Positions 54,034 through 62,883 of a stretch of DNA of 64,000 nt are shown here, piece by piece. Below the pieces are notes generated by a model that saw nothing but the letters and a program-made list of their open reading frames with translations, made no database searches and was not told where the DNA came from. The translations under genes were made by a program, and so were the position numbers. Origin of the DNA: Rhizobium sp. ARZ01 (GTDB taxonomy: Bacteria > Pseudomonadota > Alphaproteobacteria > Rhizobiales > Rhizobiaceae); assembly GCF_014851675.1 (NCBI RefSeq), contig NZ_JACVAE010000001.1, positions 2,108,001-2,172,000 on the forward strand. Reading direction: 5' to 3'. Numbering within the stretch: the first letter of the stretch is position 1; every line of letters begins with the position of its first letter.

Positions 54034-57000
54034 TTACTCGGCGGCCTCGGCGGCGGCCGGCGCGGTGTCCGCCGCCCGGTCGACCGTCTTCTGTTTCCGC
54101 CCGAACAGCTTCATGATGGACACGAAGAAGGCCGGCACGAAGACGATCGCAAGCAGCGTGGCCGAGATCATCCCCCCCATGACACCGGTGCCGATTGCGT
54201 TCTGGCTCGCCGCACTTGCCCCGGAAGCAATCGCCATCGGCAGCACGCCCAGAGTGAACGCCAGCGAGGTCATCAGGATGGGGCGGAAGCGCAGGCGCGC
54301 AGCCTCGATCGTCGCCTCGAACAGCGGCTTGCCTTCGGCGCGAAGATCCTTGGCAAACTCGATGATCAGGATGGCGTTCTTGGCCGACAGGCCGATGATC
54401 GCGATGAGGCCGACCATGAAGTACACGTCGTTCTCCATGCCGCGCAGCATCACCGCGAGCACCGAACCGATCACCCCCAGCGGCACGACGAGCATGACCG
54501 ACAGCGGGATCGACCAGCTTTCGTACAGCGCCGCCAGCAGCAGGAAGACGAACAGGATCGAGAGCGCGATCAGCGCCGGCGCCTGCGAGCCCGACTGGAT
54601 TTCCTGTAGCGACTGGCCGGTCCATTCGTAGCCGAAACCACTTGGCAGTTCCTTCGCAAGCCGTTCCATCTCGGCGATCGCGTCACCCGACGAGTATCCA
54701 GGCGCAGCCTGTCCAGTGATACGGACGGACGGATAGCCGTTGTAGCCGACGATCTGCTGCGGACCGCGAATCCACTCCACCGAAGCGAAGGAGGACAGCG
54801 GCACCATGCCACCGCTCGCATTGCGAACGTTGAGGTTCAGAAGGTCGGCTGTCTGCATGCGCTTTTCCGCATCCGCCTGCACCGTCACGCGCTGCATGCG
54901 GCCGGAATTTGGGAAGTCGTTGACATAGGCCGAACCAAGGTTCGCCGAGATCGTCGAATTGATGTCGGCAAAGGTCACGCCAAACGTATTGGCCTTCTCA
55001 CGATCGATGATCAGGTTGACCTGCGCGGCGTCGGGCATGCCTTCGACGCGTAGGCCGGTTACCACAGGGCTTTGCTGGGCGGCGGCCATCAACTGGTCGC
55101 GCGCGGCGGTAAGCGCCGCCTGTCCGACACCGCCACGATCCTGCAAGCGGAAGGTGAAGCCGCTGGAGTTACCAAGCCCCTGGATCGGCGGCGGCGAGAG
55201 CGAGAATGCCATGGCATCCTTGATGCCGCCGAAAATCTGGCCGTTGGCTCTTTGCGCAATCGCCTCCGCAGAATCTTCCGGCCCACGTTCGGACCAGTCC
55301 TTCAAGGTCACGAAAGCAAGGCCCGCATTCTGGCCGGAACCGGAGAAACTGTAGCCGGAAATGGCAACGACGCGCTCCACTGCTTTCTCCTTCATGAAAA
55401 TCTGCTCGACCTGTTCGATGACATCGGCAGTGCGGCTTGCGCTCGCTTCGGCGGGCGCCTGCATGTCGACGAGCAGGTAGCCCTGGTCCTCATTCGGCAG
55501 GAACGACGTCGGCAGCTGGACATAGGCATATCCAAGACCGACCAGCAGCGCGAGGTAGACGACCATCATTCGGCCGGAGCGCTTGACGACGCCGCCGACC
55601 ATGTTCGAGTAGCTGTTCGCAGTCCTGTCGAAGGTGCGGTTGAACCAGCCAAAGAAGCCCCGCTTCTGGTGGTGGCCATGCCCAATCGGCTTCAGGAAGG
55701 TGGCGCAGAGCGCCGGCGTCAACGAAAGCGCGAGGAAACCCGAGAAGAGGATCGACACCACCATCGTCAGACTGAACTGCTGATAGATGATACCAACCGC
55801 ACCGGGGAAGAAGGCCATAGGCACGAACACGGCCGTCAGCACCAGCGTGATACCGATAATGGCACCGGAAATCTGCCCCATGGCCTTGCGGGTAGCCTCC
55901 TTCGGCGAAAGCCCCTCCTCAGCCATGATACGCTCGACGTTCTCGACGACCACAATCGCGTCGTCCACGAGGATACCGATCGCCAGCACCATCGCGAACA
56001 TGGTCAGCACGTTGATCGAGAAGCCCGCAGCAAACATGACCGCACAGGTGCCGAGCAGCGCCACCGGAACGACCAGTGTCGGGATGATCGTGTAGCGAAT
56101 GTTCTGCAGGAACAGGAACATCACCAGGAAGACGAGGCCGATGGCTTCGATCAGCGTATGGATAACCTTCTCGATCGACACTTCGACGAAGGGCGTCGTG
56201 TCATACGGGATCTCGTAGCTGATACCGGCCGGGAAGAACTCTGACAGTTCCTCCATCTTCTCCCGGATGCCTTCCGAGGTGGACATGGCGTTGCCCGTCG
56301 GCGAGAGCTGTACGCCGACGGCGGCGGTCGGCTTGCCGTTGAGGCGCGTTGAGAAGTTGTAGCTTTCGCCGCCGACCTCGATGCGTGCGACGTCGCGCAG
56401 GCGCACCGACGACCCGTCCGGATTGGCACGCAAGACGATGGAGCCAAACTGTTCGGTCGAAGCGAGCTGCCCGCGCACGAGCACGGTTGCCGAGATCTGC
56501 TGGTTGATCGGATTCGGCTGTGCACCGATGCTGCCGGCAGAAACTTGGGCGTTCTGTGCGGAGATGGCGTTGGTGATATCGTCGACGGTGAGGTTCAGGC
56601 CGACCATCTTGTCCGGATCCACCCAAATGCGCATCGAGCGCTGAGTTGCGAAGAGCGTGGCGCTGCCGACGCCCGGCACGCGCCGGATTTCGCCGAGCAC
56701 GTTGCGGCTCAAATAGTCGCCGAGACCGACGGCGTCGGTGTTGCCATCGTCGGAGTTCAGCGCGACCACCATGAGGAAGCCGGTGCCGGCCTGCTCTACG
56801 CGCATGCCCTGCTGCGTCACCGACCGCGGCAGGCGGGGCTCGACGCGAGCAATGCGGTTTTGCACTTCAACCTGCGCCTCGCCGATGTCGGTGCCCGGCG
56901 AAAAAGTCACGTTGATCGAGATGCGACCCGAGGATTCGGAAGTGGATTCAAAGTAGAGCAGCCCGGGAACGCCGTTCAGCTCTTCCTCGATCGGTCGGGT

Positions 57001-57183
57001 CACGCTCTGATACATGTCTTCCGGCGAGGCGCCGGGGTAGCTCGTCGAGATGGAGATCTGCGGTGGCGCCACGTTCGGATACTGCGCAACCGGCAGCATC
57101 GGAATCGTGATCAACCCCGCAATCATGATGAAAATGGCGACGACCCAGGCGAAGATCGGCCTGTCGATAAAGAAACGTGGCAT
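54034..57183 (-). CDS. smeB: RND multidrug efflux transporter (HAE1 family), inner-membrane pump
   Basis: A 1049-residue AcrB-type pump, full length for the family. It starts MPRFFIDRPIFAWVVAIFIM. The central helices carry the proton-relay pair in GILVDDAIVVVENVERIM; AcrB Asp407/408 correspond to the DD. The second half has GLSAKNAILIIEFA. Twelve transmembrane helices and two large periplasmic loops are expected. It should take up drugs and organic compounds from the periplasm or membrane and export them by proton exchange through an outer-membrane channel, which is not encoded in the window. It starts 11 bases after the smeA stop. Confidence 0.93.
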   Translation of the reverse strand: MPRFFIDRPIFAWVVAIFIMIAGLITIPMLPVAQYPNVAPPQISISTSYPGASPEDMYQSVTRPIEEELNGVPGLLYFESTSESSGRISINVTFSPGTDIGEAQVEVQNRIARVEPRLPRSVTQQGMRVEQAGTGFLMVVALNSDDGNTDAVGLGDYLSRNVLGEIRRVPGVGSATLFATQRSMRIWVDPDKMVGLNLTVDDITNAISAQNAQVSAGSIGAQPNPINQQISATVLVRGQLASTEQFGSIVLRANPDGSSVRLRDVARIEVGGESYNFSTRLNGKPTAAVGVQLSPTGNAMSTSEGIREKMEELSEFFPAGISYEIPYDTTPFVEVSIEKVIHTLIEAIGLVFLVMFLFLQNIRYTIIPTLVVPVALLGTCAVMFAAGFSINVLTMFAMVLAIGILVDDAIVVVENVERIMAEEGLSPKEATRKAMGQISGAIIGITLVLTAVFVPMAFFPGAVGIIYQQFSLTMVVSILFSGFLALSLTPALCATFLKPIGHGHHQKRGFFGWFNRTFDRTANSYSNMVGGVVKRSGRMMVVYLALLVGLGYAYVQLPTSFLPNEDQGYLLVDMQAPAEASASRTADVIEQVEQIFMKEKAVERVVAISGYSFSGSGQNAGLAFVTLKDWSERGPEDSAEAIAQRANGQIFGGIKDAMAFSLSPPPIQGLGNSSGFTFRLQDRGGVGQAALTAARDQLMAAAQQSPVVTGLRVEGMPDAAQVNLIIDREKANTFGVTFADINSTISANLGSAYVNDFPNSGRMQRVTVQADAEKRMQTADLLNLNVRNASGGMVPLSSFASVEWIRGPQQIVGYNGYPSVRITGQAAPGYSSGDAIAEMERLAKELPSGFGYEWTGQSLQEIQSGSQAPALIALSILFVFLLLAALYESWSIPLSVMLVVPLGVIGSVLAVMLRGMENDVYFMVGLIAIIGLSAKNAILIIEFAKDLRAEGKPLFEATIEAARLRFRPILMTSLAFTLGVLPMAIASGASAASQNAIGTGVMGGMISATLLAIVFVPAFFVSIMKLFGRKQKTVDRAADTAPAAAEAAE

Positions 57184-57194
57184 TGTTCAGGACC

Positions 57195-58421
57195 TCAATT
57201 CGCTGCGGCGGCCGGCTTGGCCTTCGCATCGCCTTCGGGCTCGGCCTTGGCCGTTTCATCGGCCGAAGCCGGCGCATTTGCGGCCGGCTTCCAGTCCGAC
57301 GGAGCGACCGCGCTGCCGGGGCGTGCCTTCTGGAAGCCCTCGACGACAACCTTTTCGCCGGTCTGAAGGCCGCTTGTGACGACCCACCGCTGGCCAACGG
57401 CGCGACCGACCGTGATGCGACGAAGCTCGATCGTGTTCTCGGCGGTGACGACATAGACCTGCGCCAGGCCGGCACCGTCGCGCAGGACCGCCTGCTGCGG
57501 AACGAGGATGGCGTTCTTCTCGATACCCTGCTGGATTTCAACTCGAACATACATACCGGGCAGCAAGTCGTTGTTCGGATTCGGGAACTCCCCGCGCAAC
57601 GTCACCTGGCCAGTGGTCGCATCCACGGCGGCTTCCGAGAAGAGGAGCTTGCCGGGCTGCGCGTAGGCCGTGCCGTCATCGAAGAGAAGCTTCACGTCCG
57701 CGGAGTTCTCGTCGCTCATCAGGTCGCCGTCCTCGAGCGCCTTGCGCAGGCGGATAAGGTCGGTGGCCGACTGGGTGAAGTCGGCATAGACAGGGTCAAG
57801 CTGCTGGATGGTTGCCAAGGCCTCGGCACCATTGGCGCTGACAAGCGCACCCTCGGTGATCATGGCGCGGCCGATACGGCCGGTGATCGGCGCTGTCACG
57901 CTGGAGTACTGCAGATTGAGCTTGGCGGTGGCCAGCCCTGCCTCCGCGATCGCCACATCGGCATCTGCCTGCGCGAGCTGTGCGACGGCGTCGTCAAACT
58001 GCTGGGCGGAAGCAACGTTCGATTTCTTCAACTGCTCCTGGCGATCAGACGCCTGCTTGGCCTGCAACTGAACGGCCTTTGCGCGGCGCAGCGTGCCCTC
58101 GGCACTGTCGACCAGCACCTGGAATGGCATCGGGTCGATCCGATAGAGCACATCGCCTTCCTTCACGATCGAGCCCTGCTGGAACACGCGCTCGACGACG
58201 ATACCGGAAACGCGCGGACGAACTTCGGCCGTGCGGGTTGCAGCGATGCGGCCCGGCAATTCATTGGTGATCGGCGCTTCTTCCGTTTTCGTGGTGATGA
58301 CCGCCACCTGCGCCGGAGGCATGGCCGGAGCACCGGCGTTCTTTTCCTCATCCTTCTGGCAACCAGCCAGGAGGAACAGGCTTCCCATTGTCGCAATTGC
58401 TATCGGTCTGATGATCCGCAT
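57195..58421 (-). CDS. smeA: RND efflux periplasmic adaptor (membrane fusion) lipoprotein
   Basis: A 408-residue AcrA-type adaptor. The ATG at 58421 gives a lipoprotein signal with lipobox LLAGC near residues 18-22. The lipoyl-like halves are visible as VRPRVSGIVVERVFQQGSIV and SSVTAPITGRIGRAMITEGA, split by a coiled-coil stretch rich in Gln/Ala (LQAKQASDRQEQLKKS). The C-terminus is an Ala/Pro/Lys-rich tail. It links the smeB pump to an outer-membrane channel. Operator-like ACAAACA-N4-TGTATGT lies about 115 bases upstream. Confidence 0.93.
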   Translation of the reverse strand: MRIIRPIAIATMGSLFLLAGCQKDEEKNAGAPAMPPAQVAVITTKTEEAPITNELPGRIAATRTAEVRPRVSGIVVERVFQQGSIVKEGDVLYRIDPMPFQVLVDSAEGTLRRAKAVQLQAKQASDRQEQLKKSNVASAQQFDDAVAQLAQADADVAIAEAGLATAKLNLQYSSVTAPITGRIGRAMITEGALVSANGAEALATIQQLDPVYADFTQSATDLIRLRKALEDGDLMSDENSADVKLLFDDGTAYAQPGKLLFSEAAVDATTGQVTLRGEFPNPNNDLLPGMYVRVEIQQGIEKNAILVPQQAVLRDGAGLAQVYVVTAENTIELRRITVGRAVGQRWVVTSGLQTGEKVVVEGFQKARPGSAVAPSDWKPAANAPASADETAKAEPEGDAKAKPAAAAN

Positions 58422-58536
58422 CGGTTTTTCCACGAGCAAGAATGGGGCCGCGGCCCCGAAAAAGGTGCAAGTCCAGGCCGGAAGGCCTTGAAAAGACTCA
58501 ATGCGGAAAGCCGCTCGCTCCCCGCATCGCATTTAT

Positions 58537-58554
58537 ACAAACAGCCATGTATGT
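58537..58554. promoter_or_regulatory. Candidate SmeR operator upstream of smeA
   Basis: ACAAACA (58537-58543), GCCA, TGTATGT (58548-58554): one mismatch in seven pairs. It resembles the TACATACA-type half-sites of AcrR-like repressors and lies 116 bases before the smeA ATG. Confidence 0.55.
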
Positions 58555-58567
58555 TAGGTCTTGCGAA

Positions 58568-58588
58568 AGCGCAATGGACTATTGCGCT
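58568..58588 (-). terminator. Hairpin between the sugar ATPase gene and smeA
   Basis: AGCGCAAT (58568-58575) and ATTGCGCT (58581-58588) form a perfect 8-bp stem with a 5-base loop, 39 bases after the ATPase stop on the minus strand, followed by a few Ts. It may end the sugar operon; an operator is the alternative. Confidence 0.45.
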
Positions 58589-58626
58589 GCACAACCACCG
58601 TAATCACGGAATTGTGATGAGGGGCC

Positions 58627-59628
58627 TCACCGTATCGCCCGGCCATCCGCATCGAAGCGATGCAGCTGATCAGCGTTCGGCGTCGCATAGACAATATCGT
58701 CGGGTTCGTAGTGATGTTCGCCGAAAAGCCGGGCTGTCAGAAGACCGGCTTTTTCGCTGTCCAGATAGACAATCGTGTCGGCGCCGAGGTGTTCGACATG
58801 GACGATTCTGCCCATCCATTCACCGCCTTCTCGCGAAAGTGTGATGTGCTCCGGACGGATCCCGATCGTCTTGGCGCCCTTCTGGTCGAGCCGATCCGCG
58901 TCGATAAAGTTCGTGGCCGGCGAGCCGATGAATCCGGCGACGAATAGATTTGCGGGGCGGTTGTAGAGTTCCATCGGCGAGCCGACCTGCTGGATCACGC
59001 CGGCGTCGAGGACGACGATCTTGTCCGCCAGCGTCATCGCCTCGACCTGGTCGTGGGTGACGTAGATCATCGTTGCCTTCAGCTCGCGGTGCAGGCGGGC
59101 GATTTCAAGACGGGTATTGACGCGCAGCGCCGCATCTAGGTTCGACAGCGGCTCGTCGAACAGGAAGAGCTTGGGCTCGCGCACGATCGCGCGTCCGATC
59201 GCCACGCGCTGACGCTGACCGCCGGAAAGCTCGGCCGGGCGGCGTTCAAGAAGTTTATCGAGCGAGAGCATCGCGGAGGCCTTCTTGGTGCGTTCCTCGA
59301 TCTGCGTCTTCGGTGCGCCGGCCTGCTTCAGGCCAAGCCCCATGTTGTCCTTGACCGTCAGGTGCGGATAGAGCGCATAGGACTGGAAAACCATGGCGAT
59401 ACCCCGCTTGGCCGGAGGCACGGCGCTGACTTCCGCGCCGTCGATCAGGATGTTGCCAGAGGTCGAATCCTCAAGCCCCGCGATGATGCGCAGGAGCGTG
59501 GATTTCCCACAGCCCGAAGGTCCGACGAAAATGACAAACTCGCCGTCCTTCACCTCGAGGTCGATGCCCTTGAGGACGTCGACCGGGCCGAAGGACTTGC
59601 GCACGGATTTCAGTTGCAGAGAACCCAT
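58627..59628 (-). CDS. Sugar ABC transporter ATP-binding protein (UgpC/MalK type)
   Basis: A 333-residue CUT1-type ATPase: Walker [12 protein letters not shown], signature ELSGGQRQR, Walker [13 protein letters not shown], switch His in [10 protein letters not shown], and the C-terminal regulatory domain ([19 protein letters not shown], then GIRPEHI). AAGGAAA precedes the ATG at 59628. It ends the leftward operon of binding protein, two permeases and Gfo/Idh/MocA dehydrogenase. The substrate is a sugar or polyol not readable from this subunit. Confidence 0.92.
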   Translation of the reverse strand: MGSLQLKSVRKSFGPVDVLKGIDLEVKDGEFVIFVGPSGCGKSTLLRIIAGLEDSTSGNILIDGAEVSAVPPAKRGIAMVFQSYALYPHLTVKDNMGLGLKQAGAPKTQIEERTKKASAMLSLDKLLERRPAELSGGQRQRVAIGRAIVREPKLFLFDEPLSNLDAALRVNTRLEIARLHRELKATMIYVTHDQVEAMTLADKIVVLDAGVIQQVGSPMELYNRPANLFVAGFIGSPATNFIDADRLDQKGAKTIGIRPEHITLSREGGEWMGRIVHVEHLGADTIVYLDSEKAGLLTARLFGEHHYEPDDIVYATPNADQLHRFDADGRAIR

Positions 59629-59641
59629 CGATGTTTCCTTC

Positions 59642-60706
59642 TTACAGCTTGACCGGCTTGCCGGTGCGCACACTTTCGTCAGCGGCAAGGCAGATGCGCA
59701 GCGACTGCACTGCGTCCTCCATGTGACGCGACAGGTCGATGTCCTCACGAATTGCCTTCAGCACATAGGCCTGCTCGAAATCGCAGAGCTCCTGATGCCC
59801 GGGCTCACCCGCCATCTTCAAATCCTCGTCTGCCGTTAGGAACCGTCCGTTCGGTCCTGTCTCGGCATTATGCAGACGGATAACGGAGGTCTTGGTGTGG
59901 GTATCGATGTCGTCGGATTTTGCGTTCGGGTCCATGACGATCGAGACCGAGCCCTTGGGCGACATGACGTCCTTCACGAAAAAGGCAGTTTCCGAAATCA
60001 TCGGTCCCCAGCCGGCCTCGTACCACCCAAGCGAGCCGTCGTCGAACAGCACCTGCAGGTGGCCGTAGTTGTACATGTCCGATGCGATCTCCTCGGAGAG
60101 GCGTAGCCCCATGCCGCGCACCTCCACCGGCTTGGCATCGGTGATCTGGCACATCACGTCAACATAATGCACGCCGCAATCGACGATCGGCGGCGTCGTC
60201 TGCATGAGCTGCTTATGCGTCGCCCAGGTCGGCCCGCTCGATTGCTGGTTCAGGTTCATGCGGAACACGTAGGGCCCCCCGAGCTTGCGGGCTTCGGCGA
60301 TCAGACGCATCCAGGAGGGATGGTGACGCAGGATGTAGCCGATCACCAGTTTGCGGCCATTTGCCTTGGCGCAGGCAACGACGCGCTCGGCATCGGCAAC
60401 CGTCGTCGCCAGAGGCTTCTCGACGAAAACATGCGCGCCCGCCTCCATCGCCGCGAGCGCGTATTCCGCGTGGCTGTCGGAATAGGTGTTGATCGAGCAG
60501 AGTTCCGGCTTCAGCTCCTTCAGCGCTTCGGTGAAAGAGGGCAGGATCTCATATCCCTTCAACGCATCCGGCAGGTCTACCTTCGAGCGGTTGACGAGGC
60601 CGACGATCTCGAAACCCGGGTTCTCGTGGTAGGCCAGCGCATGACTGCGGCCCATGTTGCCGAGGCCCGCGGAAAGAACACGGATCGGGGCGGAAGAAGA
60701 GGTCAT
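59642..60706 (-). CDS. Gfo/Idh/MocA-family oxidoreductase
   Basis: A 354-residue NAD(P)-dependent sugar or polyol dehydrogenase. The Rossmann motif is [20 protein letters not shown] and the catalytic-lysine motif is [11 protein letters not shown] (E-K-P). The His-containing segment [20 protein letters not shown] holds the usual D-x3-H proton-relay residues. The start overlaps the permease stop by four bases. Its place inside the importer operon suggests that it oxidises the imported compound, for example an inositol or a deoxy sugar. Exact substrate unknown. Confidence 0.9.
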   Translation of the reverse strand: MTSSSAPIRVLSAGLGNMGRSHALAYHENPGFEIVGLVNRSKVDLPDALKGYEILPSFTEALKELKPELCSINTYSDSHAEYALAAMEAGAHVFVEKPLATTVADAERVVACAKANGRKLVIGYILRHHPSWMRLIAEARKLGGPYVFRMNLNQQSSGPTWATHKQLMQTTPPIVDCGVHYVDVMCQITDAKPVEVRGMGLRLSEEIASDMYNYGHLQVLFDDGSLGWYEAGWGPMISETAFFVKDVMSPKGSVSIVMDPNAKSDDIDTHTKTSVIRLHNAETGPNGRFLTADEDLKMAGEPGHQELCDFEQAYVLKAIREDIDLSRHMEDAVQSLRICLAADESVRTGKPVKL

Positions 60707-61542
60707 TTCACTGCTCCTGAGGTAATGCCGCGGATGAGCTGCCGCGAAAATGCAAGATAGAGGACAAGAACCGGCAGGATCGCCAGAGAAAGGGCCGCGA
60801 GCACCGCATTCCAGTTGGTGACGAACTGGCCGATGAAAATCTGCGAGCCGAGCGTGACGGTCTTCGTCGCCTCGCTGGGCGCGAGGATCAGCGGGAACCA
60901 CAGATCGTTCCATATCGGGATCATTGTGAAGACGGCGACCGTCGCCATCGCGGGACGCACGAGCGGCAGGACGAGCCGGAAAAAGATCGAGTATTCCGAG
61001 AGGCCGTCGATGCGCCCGGCATTCTTCAGGTCGTCGGAAACCGTACGCATGAACTCGGACAGGATGAACACCGCAAGCGGCAGCCCCTGCGCGGTGTAGA
61101 CGAGGATCAGCGCCGTCAGCGTGTTGACGAGCCCGGTCGCCACCATCCCCTGCAGGATCGCCACCGTACCGAGACGGATCGGGATCATGATGCCGAGCGC
61201 CAGGTACAGCCCCATCAGCGTATTGCCGCGAAAACGATACTCAGACAGCGCAAATGCGGCCATCGCGCCGAACAGCAGCACCAGGAAGATCGAGACGACA
61301 GTGACAATCAGGCTGTTCTGGAAATAGGTCGCAAAATCCCCCTGCCCGAGCACCGTGGCATAGCCCACGAGGTCGAACGTCTCGGGGGTCGGAAGCTGCA
61401 TGGGGTTGCGAAAGATCGCGTTGCGGTTCTTGAACGAGTTGATGAGCGTCAGGAACACCGGAAAAATCGCGATCACGGTGTATGAGATCAGCGCGATGTG
61501 GACGAGAGCGATGCGGCCGAACGAGGTGCGTGCCTTGGACAT
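60703..61542 (-). CDS. Sugar ABC transporter permease 2 (MalG/UgpE type)
   Basis: A 279-residue inner-membrane permease with six helices expected; the first is near residue 12 (IALVHIALISYTVIAIFPVF). The cytoplasmic EAA loop reads LKNAGRIDGLSEYSIFFRLV, with the conserved D-G-x-S. It overlaps the dehydrogenase gene by four bases and follows its partner permease by 12 bases. Confidence 0.92.
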   Translation of the reverse strand: MSKARTSFGRIALVHIALISYTVIAIFPVFLTLINSFKNRNAIFRNPMQLPTPETFDLVGYATVLGQGDFATYFQNSLIVTVVSIFLVLLFGAMAAFALSEYRFRGNTLMGLYLALGIMIPIRLGTVAILQGMVATGLVNTLTALILVYTAQGLPLAVFILSEFMRTVSDDLKNAGRIDGLSEYSIFFRLVLPLVRPAMATVAVFTMIPIWNDLWFPLILAPSEATKTVTLGSQIFIGQFVTNWNAVLAALSLAILPVLVLYLAFSRQLIRGITSGAVK

Positions 61543-61554
61543 GGTCGCCTCCGG

Positions 61555-62505
61555 TCAGAACTGGTAGCGGCGGATGCGCCGCTGGATGACGAAAAGGTAG
61601 AGCGAGACGCCGGCGAGGATGATCAGGAACATCACCGTTGCGATCGTCGCCCCCATCGAGCGGTCGCCAAGCTGCAATTGGAAGCCGAAGAAGGTGCGGT
61701 AGAGCAGTGTGCCGAGGATGTCCGTCGATCCGTCCGGCCCGGCAAGCGCGCCCTGCACGGTGTAGACCAGGTCAAAGGCGTTGAAGTTACCGACGAAGGT
61801 GAGGATCGAAATGATGCCGATCGCCGGCAAGATCAGCGGCAATTTGATCTTGAAGAACTGCGCCCAGCCGGTGATACCGTCGCATTCGGCTGCCTCGATC
61901 ACTTCTTCGGGGATGTTCAGAAGTGCGGCATAGATCAGCATCATCGGGATGCCGATATATTGCCAGACCGAGATCAGAGATACGGCGATCAGCGCCGTGC
62001 CCGGCTTGCCGAGCCAGGGTGCGAACATCCACTTCAGTCCAACGAGGTCCATCAGGTAGGGCGAGACACCCCAGATCGGCGAGAGGATCAGCTTCCAGAT
62101 GAAGCCGACGATCACGAAGGACAAGAGCGTCGGCAGGAAGATGGCGGTGCGATAGAAGGCTGCGCCGCGCAGCTTCGGCAGCGACAGCAGCGCCGCAAGC
62201 GCAATCCCGATCGGGTTCTGCACGAGCATGTGGATGGCGAAGAAGATGAAGTTGTTCTTGAGCGCGTTCCAGAAGTCGGAGGCCCAGCGTGCATCGCCGA
62301 ACAGTGTGCGGAAGTTGTCGAGGCCGACGAAGGTGTATTGGCCGTCGATCGTATTGTAGAAGGACAGCCGCAGCGTCTCGAACAGCGGCAGGATCATCAC
62401 GGCCGAATAGACGACCAGCGCCGGCAGCAGGAACACGCCGATGTGCCAGCGCCGCGGGCGCCGTACGACTTCCAATTCGTCCCGAGATAATGTGGCGTCC
62501 GTCAT
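61555..62505 (-). CDS. Sugar ABC transporter permease 1 (MalF/UgpA type)
   Basis: A 316-residue inner-membrane permease; the first helix is near residue 22 (IGVFLLPALVVYSAVMILPL) and the EAA loop reads VIEAAECDGITGWAQFFKIK. The ATG at 62505 with GCAAGG upstream is chosen; an in-frame start at 62565 would add 20 residues without membrane features. A 378-bp gap with repeats separates it from the binding-protein gene, so a processed transcript or internal promoter is possible. Confidence 0.9.
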   Translation of the reverse strand: MTDATLSRDELEVVRRPRRWHIGVFLLPALVVYSAVMILPLFETLRLSFYNTIDGQYTFVGLDNFRTLFGDARWASDFWNALKNNFIFFAIHMLVQNPIGIALAALLSLPKLRGAAFYRTAIFLPTLLSFVIVGFIWKLILSPIWGVSPYLMDLVGLKWMFAPWLGKPGTALIAVSLISVWQYIGIPMMLIYAALLNIPEEVIEAAECDGITGWAQFFKIKLPLILPAIGIISILTFVGNFNAFDLVYTVQGALAGPDGSTDILGTLLYRTFFGFQLQLGDRSMGATIATVMFLIILAGVSLYLFVIQRRIRRYQF

Positions 62506-62683
62506 GGCCTTGCCCGTTCGTTCGACCGATGGTTCGACTGTTTTCCGCGGTGACGGAGGCGTCACACGGCCGGTCCCGCCGCATGATTGCCTGCCGGATT
62601 GCCCCGGCGAAATGAAGATCAGCTTACACGAATTTCAGGAGATGGCGCGGACCTCGGACCGCGATCAACAGAGGCGCAAAGAG

Positions 62684-62730
62684 CCCCTCATCCGCCTGCC
62701 GGCACCTTCTCCCCACATGCGGGGAGAAGG
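62684..62730 (+). repeat. Rhizobial intergenic palindromic repeat, type B, copy 2
   Basis: CCCCTCATCCGCCTGCCGGC leads to a CTTCTCCCC...GGGGAGAAG hairpin. It is a single half of the longer unit at 17891-17997. Confidence 0.7.
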
Positions 62731-62760
62731 GATTTGCCGCGCCGCTCACCGTCCGGTCCA

Positions 62761-62875
62761 CCTCCCCCCTGAGGGGGAGGTCGCGCGGAACGCGCGGGTG
62801 GGAGTGACCACTGTCGCAACGCGGCAGTACCCCGCCCCGGCCCTTCGGGCCGACCCTCCCCCCCCAAGGGGAGGG
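62761..62875 (+). repeat. Rhizobial intergenic palindromic repeat, type A, copy 2
   Basis: CCTCCCCCCTGAGGGGGAGG, a CGCGCGGAACGCGCG hairpin, GGGTGGGAGTGA, a CCCCGGCCCTTCGGGCCG hairpin and a final CCCCAAGGGGAGGG. It follows the copy at 17727-17845 element by element, with changed but still paired stems. Confidence 0.8.
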
Positions 62876-62883
62876 CAAGCGCC

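Larger units (their letters stand above)
62506..62883. other. Repeat-filled gap between binding protein and permease genes
   Basis: 378 bases without a gene. It holds type B (62684-62730) and type A (62761-62875) repeats, in the same neighbouring arrangement as 17727-17997. Both pairs lie between the binding-protein gene and the rest of its transporter operon, where such hairpins can stabilise or separate the upstream message. Confidence 0.6.

Noticed and set aside
55072..56244. 390-codon frame opposite smeB
   Set aside because: His/Arg/Asp-rich antisense translation with no start signal; smeB on the other strand is unmistakable.
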